Shown piece after piece: positions 1-10,983 of a stretch of DNA of 64,000 nucleotides (position 1 is the first letter of the stretch; every line of letters starts with the position of its first letter). The stretch is taken from positions 14,007,786 through 14,071,785 of the forward strand of contig QCXZ01000041.1 of assembly GCA_025024175.1 (NCBI GenBank). Direction: 5' to 3'. The notes beneath the pieces were generated by a model. That model made no database searches. It saw only the letters and a program-made list of their open reading frames with translations, and was not told the origin of the DNA. The position numbers and the translations under genes are program-made. The DNA is from Rhyzopertha dominica. Its lineage: Eukaryota > Arthropoda > Insecta > Coleoptera > Bostrichidae.

Positions 1-439
1 ATTAAAAGCTCTTTTGTTGTTGAAATAAATTGTGTTCATTATTACAGCGTGGTTGTTTACAAATACTATTAAAACGTTATTAACGTTGGGATTTGCCAGT
101 GATTGCCAGCCAGAGAACAAGAAACAAGATGAAACATTTTTCTAACTTTACTGCTGAATTTTTTTGTGATACATGTATACATGTGTATACATGTTGTTGA
201 CATAAAATTCTACAATATAATAAAAATATGACAGTTTTATTACAAAAACGATAGTATTTGAAGTATGTACATATCTTTGGACAATGATAAAATTTTTCGT
301 TATATAGCTTATTACTACATAAAAGAAATAACAAGAACGTGTCAAATATGCATGTTAGAGCGTGTTTTTTTCACCACTTATTAAATGTCATTATTGGAAA
401 GTGGCAAACTTTAGTTAGTTTGTAACATAGAGAGCATGC
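1..439. other. AT-rich non-coding flank
   Basis: No gene is seen here. The stretch is AT-rich and carries a short alternating palindrome around 168-196 built from repeated catgtatacatg units. Short ORFs on the minus strand lack any recognisable motif and look like chance openings. Confidence 0.5.
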
Positions 440-1648
440 GTGCGTTTATGGCTTTAAATTATATGTATTATTATAGATTATGTTTAAGTTTTGGATGTCT
501 CTTCTTTCATTTAGTGTATTTGGTTGTTTTTTATGGGTAGCATTTCTGCGGTTAATCGTGCTGTGAGCTTCTTTTCTTGTCCAAGTAGGCCTACAACTCC
601 GTTATTGAAGTCATGTACTTTTAAAGTCTGTATGTGCTTTGCGATTTCTGATGTGCTTACCGTTTGCTTATGTTGTCTAAGATTCTAGGTTTACTTTTTT
701 AATTTTATAGCTTTTTATATTGTATAGTTTGTGTGTTTGTTGTTTTATAGTTTTCTTTATTAGTTTAGTTGGTTATCAGTTATTTTAGAGACATTCTTCT
801 GATTTTTTAAAAATTTCGTTAAGGAACTCAGGATTACTTAGTTTTGTAGTTCTGTTTATTACAGATGTAACAACATTTCTTTTGTACGTAAAGGGTTTAT
901 TTGATGTGAAATTTAAATAACGACCGCTCCAAGTGGGTTTGCGGTACCATTTTGTTATTCTTTTTCGTTTTTATGTGTAGGGTCTAAAAAATTAATTTGG
1001 TTGTTTTTTTCAATTTCTAAAGTAAATTTTGAGTTTTGGGTAATAACTGTTGAAAAGTGTGAGGATTTCGTTTTCTTGGTTTTTGAGGATAGCACATAAG
1101 CGTATCTAAAAAAGAAAAGAACGTGAAAATGTGTTTGTTTTAGTATATTTTCTTCTTTTTTCTGGAAGACCATAACTATTTCAGCGATTCACTAGACGCG
1201 GGAAGCCCATGGCGCAACCATTAATTTTTTTGGAAAAGTTGTATACGTTCTTTCATATTATTCCACTTTTTTCAATGACATTTTTAGTTTTTGTTTTGGT
1301 ATGTTAGTGTATGAACGATATTATCAACATCGAGTGGTATGACAATTAGGAAGACTACTTTGTCTATTTTTTCATTGAAGGTCTATGAATTTTTTTATGT
1401 AGTATGAATCTTGACAAGTGACTTTATTAATGATTGAAGTGATGTATTTGGATAACTGATAATATGGAGGGCTTTGTATACTGGATACAATTGGACGTAG
1501 TGGAGTACCTGTCTTGTGTATTTTTTGTAATTTATAAATTCGTGGAGCTTGGCTATTCTTTATTTTTAGACGCTTTGCGATGTTGTCATTAATATAGTTA
1601 CTATTGGTTAATATTTTGATAAAAGTATTGTTTAGATTTTGTACTTGA
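440..1648 (-). pseudogene. Penelope-like retroelement, RT to GIY-YIG, degenerate
   Basis: This is a decayed Penelope-like element ORF, a fusion of reverse transcriptase and GIY-YIG endonuclease that copies itself into the genome. Reading the minus strand from 1640 downwards, successive frames give the PLE RT landmarks in order: APRIYKLQKIHK (about 1550-1512), the cap of the fingers region; GCAMGFP (about 1220-1200), matching the family's MGSP motif; FTLEIEKNNQINFLD (about 1030-985); WYRKPTWSGRYLNF (about 950-910); and finally a GIY-YIG C-terminus with GQEKKLTARLTAEMLPIKNN (about 595-535). The catalytic YxDD is not intact; only FFFRYA remains in its place near 1110. Several frameshifts separate these blocks. 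The N-terminal part is cut off where a LINE is inserted at 1649. The family assignment rests on the ordered motifs. Confidence 0.85.
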
Positions 1649-2996
1649 TTTATTTTATTTATTTATTTAATTACACTGTTGTACAGGTTTGCACCCAACT
1701 TACACAACAGGAGGGTAAAAGTTAATCAAAACTAATCATACAAGAATATCTTTTAAAGCAGTGATGCTGCCACCAAAAAGATCAAAATTTATACACCGGG
1801 AATTATATAGAACACACATGTTATATAGTCGTTCTGGCAGTTGGCAGATAAAATGTGTGAGACGTTCTGGCAGACACTCTAGGTACAACAACATGTAAAG
1901 AACCCAAAATTTCGGCACTATCAAGTAAATTGTTGACAATTTTGAATAGAAACACCAAAGTGTGAAGGTCTCTTCTAGTCTGAAGACTCGAAATATCATG
2001 TTTCTCAAGCAGATCGGTGTGACAAACACCTCAGGAGGGAAAGACGGCGTCGAGTTTAAAACGTAGTAGTTTTAGAAATTTTCGTTGAACATTTTCAATA
2101 TGTGTATGTCGCATATAATACGGGGTCCAAACAACCGCTGCATACTCCAATCTAGATCTAATAAATGAGTAAAAAAGCAATTTTAATGCGTTATAACAGA
2201 AATCACGATTATTACGTGAAATAAAGCCGTATGTTTACTGGCATTAAGACACATTTTATGAATGTGTGGAACAAAAGATAACTTGCTATCGAAAGTTGCG
2301 CCAAGATAGTTAAATGTATCGGGTCTAGACAGAGAAACACCCTCAAGCCCGTAGTCATATATTATAGGTATAGATATAATGTGAACGATAGAACGTTGCA
2401 CTTAGCTATGTTCAAAGGCAGTCCGTTAGATCTACACCAGATTGTTTTGTAAACGAATACAATCGATGCTTGGAATGTATAGTAGTGTAAAGTTTAAGGT
2501 CATCCGCATAAAGTAAAACGTCGGTTATGTCATTAATAAACAGTATAAAAAAACAAAGGGCCTAACACAGAACCTTGCGGCGCTCCAGATGTAGCATTGT
2601 ATGCGCTGGACTTGAATCCATTATATGTCACGTATTGAACTCTATTGTGGAGATAAGATTTCAACAAATCAATGAAAGCATCAGATATGCCGAAGCGATT
2701 AAATTTGTTTGACAAAATATTGTGATCTAGCTTATCGAACGCTTTGGAGAAGTCCGTATAAATCACATCGGCCTACAAATGACCGTCGAAAGCTTCAGCG
2801 ACAAACTGTGAAAAACAAACCAAATTGGTGGCAGTAGAGCGTGCCGTGATGAAGCCGTGCTGGTGTACACTAACATACTTAGATAAATTATGATATAAAT
2901 AGTTATGTAAGAGTATCTCAAATACTTTGCTAAAGTTGCATATAATAGAAATTGGTCTGTAATTACTAATGTCCCGTAAATCACCCTTTTTGATAA
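1649..2996 (-). pseudogene. 5'-truncated LINE reverse transcriptase (CR1/jockey-like)
   Basis: This is the reverse transcriptase of a non-LTR retrotransposon, 5'-truncated so that it starts inside the fingers at KKGDLRDISNYRPIS (about 2995-2945). It then shows the QHGF-like box near 2865, motif A DFSKAFDKLDH (about 2760-2728), motif B SGAPQGSVLGPLF (about 2600-2560), and motif C YADDLKLY (about 2512-2490). Next come LPLNIAKCNVLSF and NYLGATFDSKLSFVPHI of the thumb (to about 2260). One frameshift in a run of Ts (about 2550) separates motifs B and C; a second follows YADD. The 3' end is an A-rich tail of TAAA repeats (complement of about 1649-1675). The copy is relatively well preserved compared with its neighbours. 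It cannot retrotranspose, having lost the endonuclease and the RT N-terminus. Confidence 0.9.
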
Positions 2997-3105
2997 CGAA
3001 GATGTATACATATTTGGACAAGAAAACAAGCTCACAGCACGATGAACCCTAGAAATGATAAAAAAGTTTTTGACTAAACGAGAAGTCAATTTTTTCAGCA
3101 ACCCT
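2997..3105 (+). pseudogene. PLE GIY-YIG C-terminal fragment
   Basis: The plus strand encodes FGQENKLTAR, a stop, then TLEMIKKF, the end of a Penelope-type GIY-YIG endonuclease; the glutamate in LEM is the expected catalytic one. About 44 bases at 3015-3058 match the reverse complement of 542-585, so this is the same PLE family as the element at 440-1648 but in the opposite orientation. It abuts the 5'-truncated end of the LINE. Only about 35 codons are recognisable, one of them a stop. Confidence 0.6.
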
Positions 3106-4300
3106 CGACGTCAAAGTTGCGCATAGCTCTTTGTGAAATTCCCTAGCCCGGAGCTACCCTTTTTAAAGTTCGCTTAAATTCCTACATTTACCTACAGCTA
3201 TTTTTCACCCTCGTCTAGCAAAGCCTAAATGAATAGATAATTTTCTCTTTGAAAGCGCCACGGCTTAGTTCTCGCCCAGTCCCAAACGGAATTCGTAATC
3301 AAACAATATTTTATTACGTTAATGAATAATTCACCGGAGTCTAATGCACTTCCCGTTTCAAATGTCAAGTGAGCCGAGCTGAATCGATGATAGGGTCAAA
3401 GAGCACTTTTCTGTAACAATTACCCGGGGCTCCTTCGTCTTGTGGCGGCGGCCGTGCTGAGAAATTGCCTACGCTTTAATATTTATGGTGATGGCGAAGT
3501 AGTTTTTTTCTTAATTAACACAACGTACCCAGAATAAAAGTTTTATTATAAATACATGGATGAAGTGAAAACGTTATATGCATGAACGTGATGACACTGA
3601 AAGGGGTACTAGAGAAGAGGGCCTTGTATATCAGTGTCTTATAGCTTATACCTGTTGCTTGCATGTGAAAATCTCAAGAACTGCAACGAACTTGCACTTG
3701 TTCTATGTAAGAAGGCAGCTGGAATATATGGAATAGAAACATTTCTTTCAAACTCGAAAAGATTTTTGTATGCTCCTTATTTATTGTAAATAAAACATAC
3801 CTCAGATGGCGCTTAGGGCATCAGCTTTCGTTATTTATCATTACAGAAATTTTTACTTAAAGATGGTAAACGTTCAAACCAGTGCGTCTATATTTTCGTC
3901 TCTTATTGCTTCATATTTCATTATTAGTATGTTTATTGAAACAATCCATCCTGTAATTAACATGTTGACCAGTAAACTTGACATAATGATAAATTTTAAA
4001 GCACTTCCTGATTTAGCGTTACATACTACCTGATAATGTTAACGCATTTGATATTTTTTTAAGTTGTGTGTGTTTCTTAGGTCAAATATGTACGTCGGTC
4101 GCGTCTCGAACATGTGCCCTACTCGGGTTCGTATGTATTAACACATTATGCAAAGGGTCAAATTCTAACTACTCAAAGAAAGATTAGATTAGATTACTCT
4201 TTAATTTTGCTCTTGGCATGTATCATATTTAAATCCTATAATAAGCACTTCTGCGTCTCCCTATCTTTGAAATAAAACTTACGCATAGTGAACTTAGGTG
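3106..4300. other. Non-coding, with a moderately GC-richer stretch
   Basis: No gene is recognised. 3110-3500 is less AT-rich than its surroundings and has no open frame of note. The open frame at 3806-4033 (plus) is hydrophobic, matches nothing known to me, and is probably chance. Confidence 0.4.
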
Positions 4301-4410
4301 GCAGCGCCATCTATCAGCAACAAACTCAAATGATTACAAAAACGAAACGAATCCGTTTGCAGTTGGTTGTGGTGCAGACAACATAGCACAGACATACATT
4401 TTAGAATCTG
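4297..4410 (+). repeat. Dispersed repeat module, copy 1
   Basis: It contains GCGCCATCTATCAGCAA followed by a block (4359-4407) that matches 37160-37210 almost base for base: gcagttggttg, then gtgcagaca, then agca and acattttag. A shorter relative of the first half occurs near 17155-17180. This suggests a dispersed short non-coding repeat, perhaps a MITE or SINE fragment. Confidence 0.55.
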
Positions 4411-4489
4411 TGTAGGTCCAATGTTGAAAAAAAAACAAATAGAAGACTACTGCCCTAACTAATTTATATGCATATTGTTAAAGTTTATG

Positions 4490-5560
4490 GGTCATCTCGT
4501 TCAATATGATTTTGTTCGTGAGAGATCGCCTCTATCCAACTTCGTCTGTTTTAGTCATTTATTTATGAAACTTTAGATACTCGAGTTACGTCGACGTCAT
4601 CTTCCCCTTTTTTCAAAAAACGTTTGACCCAATTGATCACTTTGTTGTTACGTAAACAGAACTATTTGCCTTGTGACAGACCCTCATCCTGTTTCGTTCT
4701 TATCTTTTGAACTCTATATCTATACCTATGCTGCAAGGTTCAAATTTGGAACCACTTTTATTTCTAATATTCAATAATGACTGACCCAACTATTTTAACG
4801 TGTTCCAATCAATATCTAGAAACGCTAAAATTAGTTTTATCGCTTATCAACGTATCGATGGTGTAGTTCTAAATAGGGTTAACAGATAAAGAAAAACAGT
4901 GCAACTATGTTTTATAAGAAAAACTGACGTTTAAAAACTACATCACAGATAGAATTAATACATCTTACAGATCACATGGACTTGTAGGTATATAGAAACT
5001 GTAAGTGGCTTACACGTGTGCAGTTTTATAGTCAGCTCAACATTAAAATATGCATAATTTTGCCTTTAAATGCGCATAGTCTGTCCAAGCTTCTGTCAGA
5101 TTTAACTAATAATTTTTACTAACTAAAAGTTAATCATTATTATTCCAAATTTTTCATATCGTGGTCTACTCCAATACTATGTAGAATATTGATAAGCATT
5201 TTTAAGTAAAACTTGTATAACCTGTAAACCTATACGAGAACTGCTGTAAATATCCCTGATAAAATAGCTGTTGGAAACTTTGTAAAATATGAAAGCTTTT
5301 GAGTAGGTTCCAAGTAAGTTTTCGTCTTTTTCACTTTTAATGGTTTTGAACAAAACACGAGGAGTACAATCAATTCTCTTATTATGTTCACCCCTGGTAC
5401 TATTACTTTAAAGACGGATATTAGATTTCTGCTCCAGAGAATGAGTTTATTGGTTGCACAATGAATATCCGGTATAAATGCACGAAACTATATACTAAAC
5501 CACTAGCACAGCTTCCGGCTACTCTAGAGAAATAACAGAAACTGATTCATTTTTGGTTTG
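4490..5560 (+). pseudogene. LINE reverse transcriptase fragment (CR1/jockey-like), heavily decayed
   Basis: A plus-strand non-LTR reverse transcriptase in many frames. Visible pieces are FVRERSPLSNFVCFSHLF (about 4513-4565), matching the family's QHGF..RSTxTNL box; KTFDPIDH (about 4616-4640), motif A with the first catalytic aspartate kept; and LQGSNLEPLLFLIFNND (about 4732-4782), motif B. The YADD box is not readable. Downstream, to about 5560, only scattered thumb and C-terminal resemblance remains, so the 3' boundary is approximate. The element lies immediately upstream of a same-strand PLE, but the two families are unrelated. Confidence 0.7.
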
Positions 5561-5689
5561 TCATATTACTTCTCTTTAAAAAATTATTTATTACGTTAAC
5601 AGTAATTACTGAGATACTGAAAAAGTAGCTCTGTTTAAAACGAAATCTGCTACTTTAAAACAGGTATCTACACTTTCTAAAAAATGATT

Positions 5690-6690
5690 CAGCTAGAATA
5701 ATAACAAATTTTGTTAAACAAATAAAACACAGAATTCTAAAAATTTCACATCCAAGTTTAGTAAATAAAAACTAAAAAAAAAACAAGATAATGTTATTGG
5801 AAAACCCATACCCAGAGATTCTATTAAATAAAATTCTTTTCTCTGTAACAAACGGTGGCACAAATAACTAAGAAAATGTGGGGTAGCAAGAGAACATAGA
5901 TTCTTCAATAAATAACATGTTTCGGATCTCTGAACAGATTAAAATTACCATAAAAAACATTTTTTAGTAAACTTAAAGACAAAATTCCAGTAAAATACCA
6001 GTCAAATGTGGTTTACTGTGAAGAGTGTCAAAATTGTAATAATGTGTATGTTGGACAAACATCACAGTGGCTATCAAGTAGGATAAATCTTCACAAAAGT
6101 GACATCAAAACTAATAAAAGAGATCGTTATTCTTTAGCAGAGCATGCAATTCAAAATCAACATTCAATCAATTGACAAGAAATTAAAATTTTGGATAAAG
6201 AAAAATTTGCAAAAAAGATTAATTTTGGAAATGTATCAAATTAACAAACATACAAATACCATTAATAGAAAGTCAGACACAAAAAAACTTAGTAATATTT
6301 ACATATACTTACTTTCGGAAGGGATTTTGAATAATTAACTATATAAAATACTAGAAAATGTTGCTGTGATGGAAGGCTGTGATTTTTGACGCCGACATAT
6401 TGTTGTGTTGAATTGAAACGTACAATTTTAAGCTGTATTTTAATGTTCTACGATTAATTAATCTATTTCTTGTTAATGCGAACTACTGGACACAGGAAGA
6501 CGAAGAAATTACATGGTATGTTGGGAAAATAATTCACAGCATAAAACTCCTTTAAATTAATCTCGCTTTCGGTAAGATTTACGTAAAACCTATTATTGTT
6601 ATCATATGCCTACTCCATTGTAAATTTATTGTAGAAGCCCTGATGATGTCTTAAATAAAGACGAAAGCTTGGCACTGAAAAAAGAGTACT
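5690..6690 (+). pseudogene. Penelope-like element, RT C-terminus, GIY-YIG domain and 3' region
   Basis: The end of a PLE polyprotein. LLENPYPEILLNKIL (about 5792-5838) is the post-RT linker. It is followed by a frame that runs SKLKDKIPVKYQSNVVY and NNVYVGQTSQWLSSRI (about 5967-6090), the GIY-YIG signature region with the conserved arginine. LAEHAI, then a TGA stop (6173-6175), then EIKILDKEK follow. After a one-base frameshift near 6213, RLILEMYQINKHTN carries the catalytic glutamate (codon about 6228), and the frame ends at 6338. A TGA stop plus one frameshift disable an otherwise readable domain. The 3' region (6339-6690) is non-coding and contains the hammerhead-like hairpin listed separately. 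Confidence 0.85.
6635..6670 (+). ncRNA. Hammerhead-like hairpin at the PLE 3' end
   Basis: The core is CTGATGA, a hairpin GTCTT-AAATA-AAGAC, then GAAA, which is the arrangement of the conserved core of hammerhead ribozymes. Hammerhead motifs are known in Penelope-like elements. Here the flanking bases AAGC and GCTT pair with each other, so the canonical three-way junction and cleavage site are not evident, and one extra T sits before stem II. It may be a degenerate ribozyme or a structural relic; activity is not implied. Confidence 0.45.
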
Positions 6691-7866
6691 TTATTTAATT
6701 AACCAAAAGGTTGAACTTCTGAGGCTTAAACATTCAACAAGTTGCGACCGTTATTCTTAATCAAAGTTATATATGTATATATATAGCAAACAATTAATAA
6801 TTGAATATTACCCCCAAAATGAATACGCCCATTACTCTATAAATACTTTGATTGTGCTTTCTATAGGAAACGTTTACGAAATTTGGAAACAAATAGTTTT
6901 TTTATATCCGTGAGGCTATTACTTCAACTACGTACATCTTCTTCAAATAAACCAAGAAGCATTACAATGATAACAAAAACGCGAACGCTATAGTTTGGGC
7001 ACATTTTAATGAGAAACAGATTTCACAGCTTTTAGAAGTATCAAAGTTATATTGGGACAGCAATTTTTTACATCTAGACATCGAAATTTTTGCGCTGGAA
7101 TATAAAGTCAGTTCTCCACAATAATCAGTAATAAACCAAACTGTGCGAAAAGTTTCACAACTCCAGGTATGTTTACACAAGTAGGGCGATTCCCAGAAAG
7201 CTCAAAGGCGCCCTCTCAGTTTCCAGTGCACAAAGGCCACTCATCTAATTAAGGAAGCTACAAAATTCAAACGTCTTATGAGCAGCTGGAGCGACGGTAA
7301 AAGGTTGCTCGCGATTATACACGAATTGTGATTTATTCAGGAGCGAATTAAGCGAGAACCTCCTTGCGGAGCAATTTCCAAGGAATGTTCTAGTGGTCCT
7401 GATAACGATCTCTGGGAATAAGATGGAAAGTCATTATTTCCGTTGGCAGCTTCGATTGAGTGGAAGCGTTGAGGATTTTTCTCAGAAACGGAGTGGAAGG
7501 CTTAGGAAAGTGCCGGACAGCTTTGCTAAGTGAATTGCTACGCAGTAATAAAAGTGAATAATTCAAACATCGCATGCCTAATCCATATATTTCAAATTGT
7601 CGTTGTTATAAGGAAAATACACGGCTTTTGGAATTTTGATTAAACTACGTCACGTAGTAATTACTTTATAAACGCAGTTAATAAAGAAATCAACTAGGAT
7701 CTGTGGACTTTTTCTTCTAACTGGTTTATACGTCAATGTTTGATAGTATATTCCAATACATGACAGAAACAAGCATCAAAGCCTTTCCGGGAAAAGAGAC
7801 TTTAACGCATTTTTCAGGTATCGTCCAGATATATCTAATTACCAGATTCTTTAGATGCACACTTAG
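6691..7866. other. Non-coding stretch
   Basis: No gene is recognised. 7190-7500 is GC-richer and almost free of homopolymers, unlike the AT-rich surroundings, and has no convincing open frame on either strand. Non-coding conserved sequence is possible but cannot be judged from one genome. Confidence 0.4.
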
Positions 7867-8012
7867 ATTAGGTGTTAGGTTATAAAAAATGAAATCCAAT
7901 CATTATTTTAAAATTCTACGTTTCGATGGTTTTATTTCCATATTTTTCATCGAAACGTAATATTTGAAATAATTAATGGCTGAATTTTAATTTTTATAGC
8001 CTAACATCTAAT
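7867..8012. mobile_element. Short foldback MITE-like palindrome
   Basis: About 146 bp that folds on itself. The ends are ATTAGGTGTTAGGTTATAAA on the left and the complementary TTTATAGCCTAACATCTAAT on the right. The arms continue imperfectly through CTACGTTTCGATG and its complement CATCGAAACGTAA around a loop near 7932-7948. The short length, full-length pairing and lack of coding capacity fit a miniature inverted-repeat element. No clear target duplication was seen. Confidence 0.7.
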
Positions 8013-8594
8013 TTCATGTTAAGTACAGAAGAGAAGATACATTTCTTATATAAAGCGTAAAAAGTACATATTGATTCTAATTAAGCAAAGACTTATCCAA
8101 CGAGCCCGATCTGAAGAGTCGAGTTATGAGTGTGACGGTTAAGCAGACTTTTGGGAAATGCGCTTACCATAGCATCGTCTGTAAATGATAAATGTCAGAA
8201 AATAAACGAATTTTTACATTCCTATCTGCTTTACAACAAGAAAACAAGTGGATACTCAGTTCACCTATAATCCCCATATACTGAGCATTTAAAAAATAGC
8301 GCACCAGTGAAACTAATCTTACTTCCACTTCCAATAATATGTGCATGATTAAGATGCAATACACAATATTCTAGTTTTGTTAAGAACACCATTCTACAAA
8401 AGTACTTTGAATGCTGTCCATTTTCCTTCGCCAATTGAATAATTTAACAGCCATGTTTCTCTGAGGCACTGTACTGCTTAAGACAAAGATGTGGAATCTT
8501 TAGGAACCTGTTTAACTTTAGCTAATTTTTTTTCTTAAATGATTTGTGAAACGCATTGAAGTTGTCCTTCATACCAAGCCAAATGTTGTCTTCT

Positions 8595-9090
8595 TACGCT
8601 GATAAATAATATATGATCAATACAAGCATTACGTATCATCAACTATAATAATAGTCTACTTTGAAAGTCTACTGTAGAAAACAGTATTGTGTAGATAAGC
8701 AGAAATTTAGAAATATCTAGCGTTTTAATAGTGTTGGTTAACGGTACTGCTCAAACCGCTTCAAATGTCAATAGAAAATAGAACACGCAATTTCATCACT
8801 ACTCTTATCTTTTTAATCGCAGAACAACTTTATTGTGCTGTATTGAAAGGGTATACAGTTTTCATTGCTGGACTAAGCAGATTGATCTAAAGGGGCAAGT
8901 AGCAAGTAATAAGTGGTTATTATTAAATACCTTTCTTTGGAGAACGATCAATTTGTATGTAAAGTATGGTGTTCCGAGTTTAATAGCATGCCAAAAATAG
9001 GTTTCTTAGGTATATACCTAATATAGCCTTGGAAGAGCTTTGTCGTTTGTGCCCAAAGAAGTAAGAAAACTGTTTGGATATCACGATGAC
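8595..9090 (-). mobile_element. Second, truncated copy of the hAT-type non-autonomous element
   Basis: This stretch aligns by eye with the reverse complement of the hAT-like element at 52451-53315. Shared blocks include aaagtctactgtagaaaaca (about 8668-8687), tagaaatat near 8710, tacctttctttggagaa (8930-8945) and gcatg..aaaataggtttctta (about 8987-9010). The order of blocks is kept and divergence is considerable. The terminal CAGTGATGGGC is not visible, so both ends are eroded or truncated. The open frame at 8948-9145 (minus) lies in this repeat and is not a gene. Confidence 0.65.
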
Positions 9091-10379
9091 TTACTAAAAT
9101 AATGAACCAAATAAACCAAGATGCCTGGCTGGTTGACATTAACAATTTTTGCGTATGAGTATATTGCTATCTAAGTTCTCAGTATTATCTTACTATTCTC
9201 AATATCTATTAAATCAGCTTTTACTAGAACTAAACAACTTATTTATTTTCTTTTGTGGAGCTTTTCTGATCTTTAATAAAATCGGTACAGACACAAGTAA
9301 ATGAGAATGTATATCACTTCTAAATAACAAAAGCAATTGAACTTTTAACACTTATTCCAGTCAGAAAAACAAGCAATAATAAACTGTTGTATAAAAAACC
9401 TTAGGTGATGAACCTTATTTAAAAACTGCCAAACTGTCTAACATAGCGACGACTTTGGGTAAGTTAATGAAAAAACTATCTTTAAACTTTGTTACAACCT
9501 ATTATGCCTACTTCCGATTCGTTGCAAAATCATTTATATATCGAAAGATAAAAAACATTTAACTGTTGCCCTTAGCTTTAAGCCTCTGTCGTGGTTACTG
9601 AATTAAAACATAGACTGATATTGAGCTTATAATCAAGAAGAGCAACCGACCCTTTTAAGTCAACTAGAGCAATCTCTACTTCTCAACACAGTCATGAGCA
9701 ACCTGGAATGATTGGCTACTTTGATGAAACAATAAAGAATTTGTAAGAAGAATTCTTCTTTCCTTTTACAGACAAAATAGTAACGGATTTAAAATATCAT
9801 TGTTATATAAAATCATGAAAAAAAATAATTTCACGTCAAGTACGAAAACTATTAACATTGCGGAAGACCATGTAACAAGCATTTGAAACTTTACTCAGTA
9901 GTAGTGAGAAATGCCAGAAAGACAAATGAGCTTTTCTTACAACAAATCAAGCATCCTAAATATTTTGCGGCACGAGGATATAGTGTTAACGTATTCTGTT
10001 TCCTTTTCTTTAGGAGGACGCAGACCAAGTAAGTCAGGATGGTCGATGGCCTTCGGGTCCTTTGTCATTCGTTTGTTTTTTGTTGTTACGTGGTGCTCGG
10101 CGTAAAAGCGCAGGCATGATTAGATCATTATACTCGAGCGGGCGTTGTAGTGCTGATGTATTTCTGGTTTTGGGTGTTTTACTTAATAAATAATTGCTCT
10201 CGTCGAAACTCTCTGCGTTTTACTATAGTCGGATCTTCTTTTTATTGATTTCTTAACGGTTTTCAATCTATGGAGGCAGTTTGTTTTTATGACACTCATA
10301 TATATAACACAGCACAATCAAAAGCAACTTGTATTGGTTTGAAGGCTTCAGTGGTTGTTGTCGATAACTCTTTCAGAGC
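9091..10379. other. Non-coding stretch
   Basis: No gene or clear element is recognised. The open frame at 9911-10105 (plus) carries no motif I can name. Confidence 0.4.
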
Positions 10380-10396
10380 TATGTACTTCTGAGACA

Positions 10397-10422
10397 GACG
10401 CCGACACGAATGTCGAAACGTC
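10397..10422 (+). repeat. Hairpin with GAAA internal loop
   Basis: Outer stem GACG/CGTC, inner stem GACA/TGTC around CGAA, and GAAA on the 3' side of the internal loop; CTGAGACA precedes it. It has the same layout as the hairpins at 6635, 39006 and 53716, but lacks the CTGANGA box inside the loop. Confidence 0.35.
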
Positions 10423-10869
10423 AAGGCCAAATAAGCAACGTGGGAAGCAGCCGGGAAAACAACATGTTAGCAGCTTGTATTAAAAGTATTTAATCAATTA
10501 GTATTATCCTTAACGTTATAGCACCCGTATAATGCTAAATGAGCTATCATATTGGTCCATTAAGTTCCTCTTCGCAAAAAAAATTGGACAAAGATGCGCT
10601 ATAAGGCAACCTAACATCACTATTTCAGATTTCAGGACTGGCTGAAAATATTTCCGCCATAAAAACTTATCGAATGGCACGTTTTAAGCCTCTTCCAACT
10701 ACTTAAGGAAAATCGTTAAAACTCCTTGCATTTCCGTACTACATTCTGTATGCAAAGCAGTGGACAGTTCGTGACTTCTTCCATTTACGATCTCTCAGGA
10801 TTGGCCCTGTAAAGGAACACGACAGGGGAGACATCTGATATGACGCTTCAGGCAGGAGTGGGATGAAGC

Positions 10870-10983
10870 AGTGGCGTAGCAAGCCATTTCTGGATTTCTG
10901 CCTTTAATGAGAAAATCATGTGCAAGAAGTGGAGTAGCAAGCTATTTCTGAATTTCTGCCTTTAATGGGAAAATCATATGCAA
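10870..10983 (+). repeat. Tandem duplication, two 58-bp units
   Basis: Two adjacent units of about 58 bp, 10870-10927 and 10928-10983. Each begins agtgg.gtagcaag and contains atttctgcctttaatg and gaaaatcat. They differ at only a few positions, so the duplication is recent relative to the decayed elements nearby. No coding content. Confidence 0.85.
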
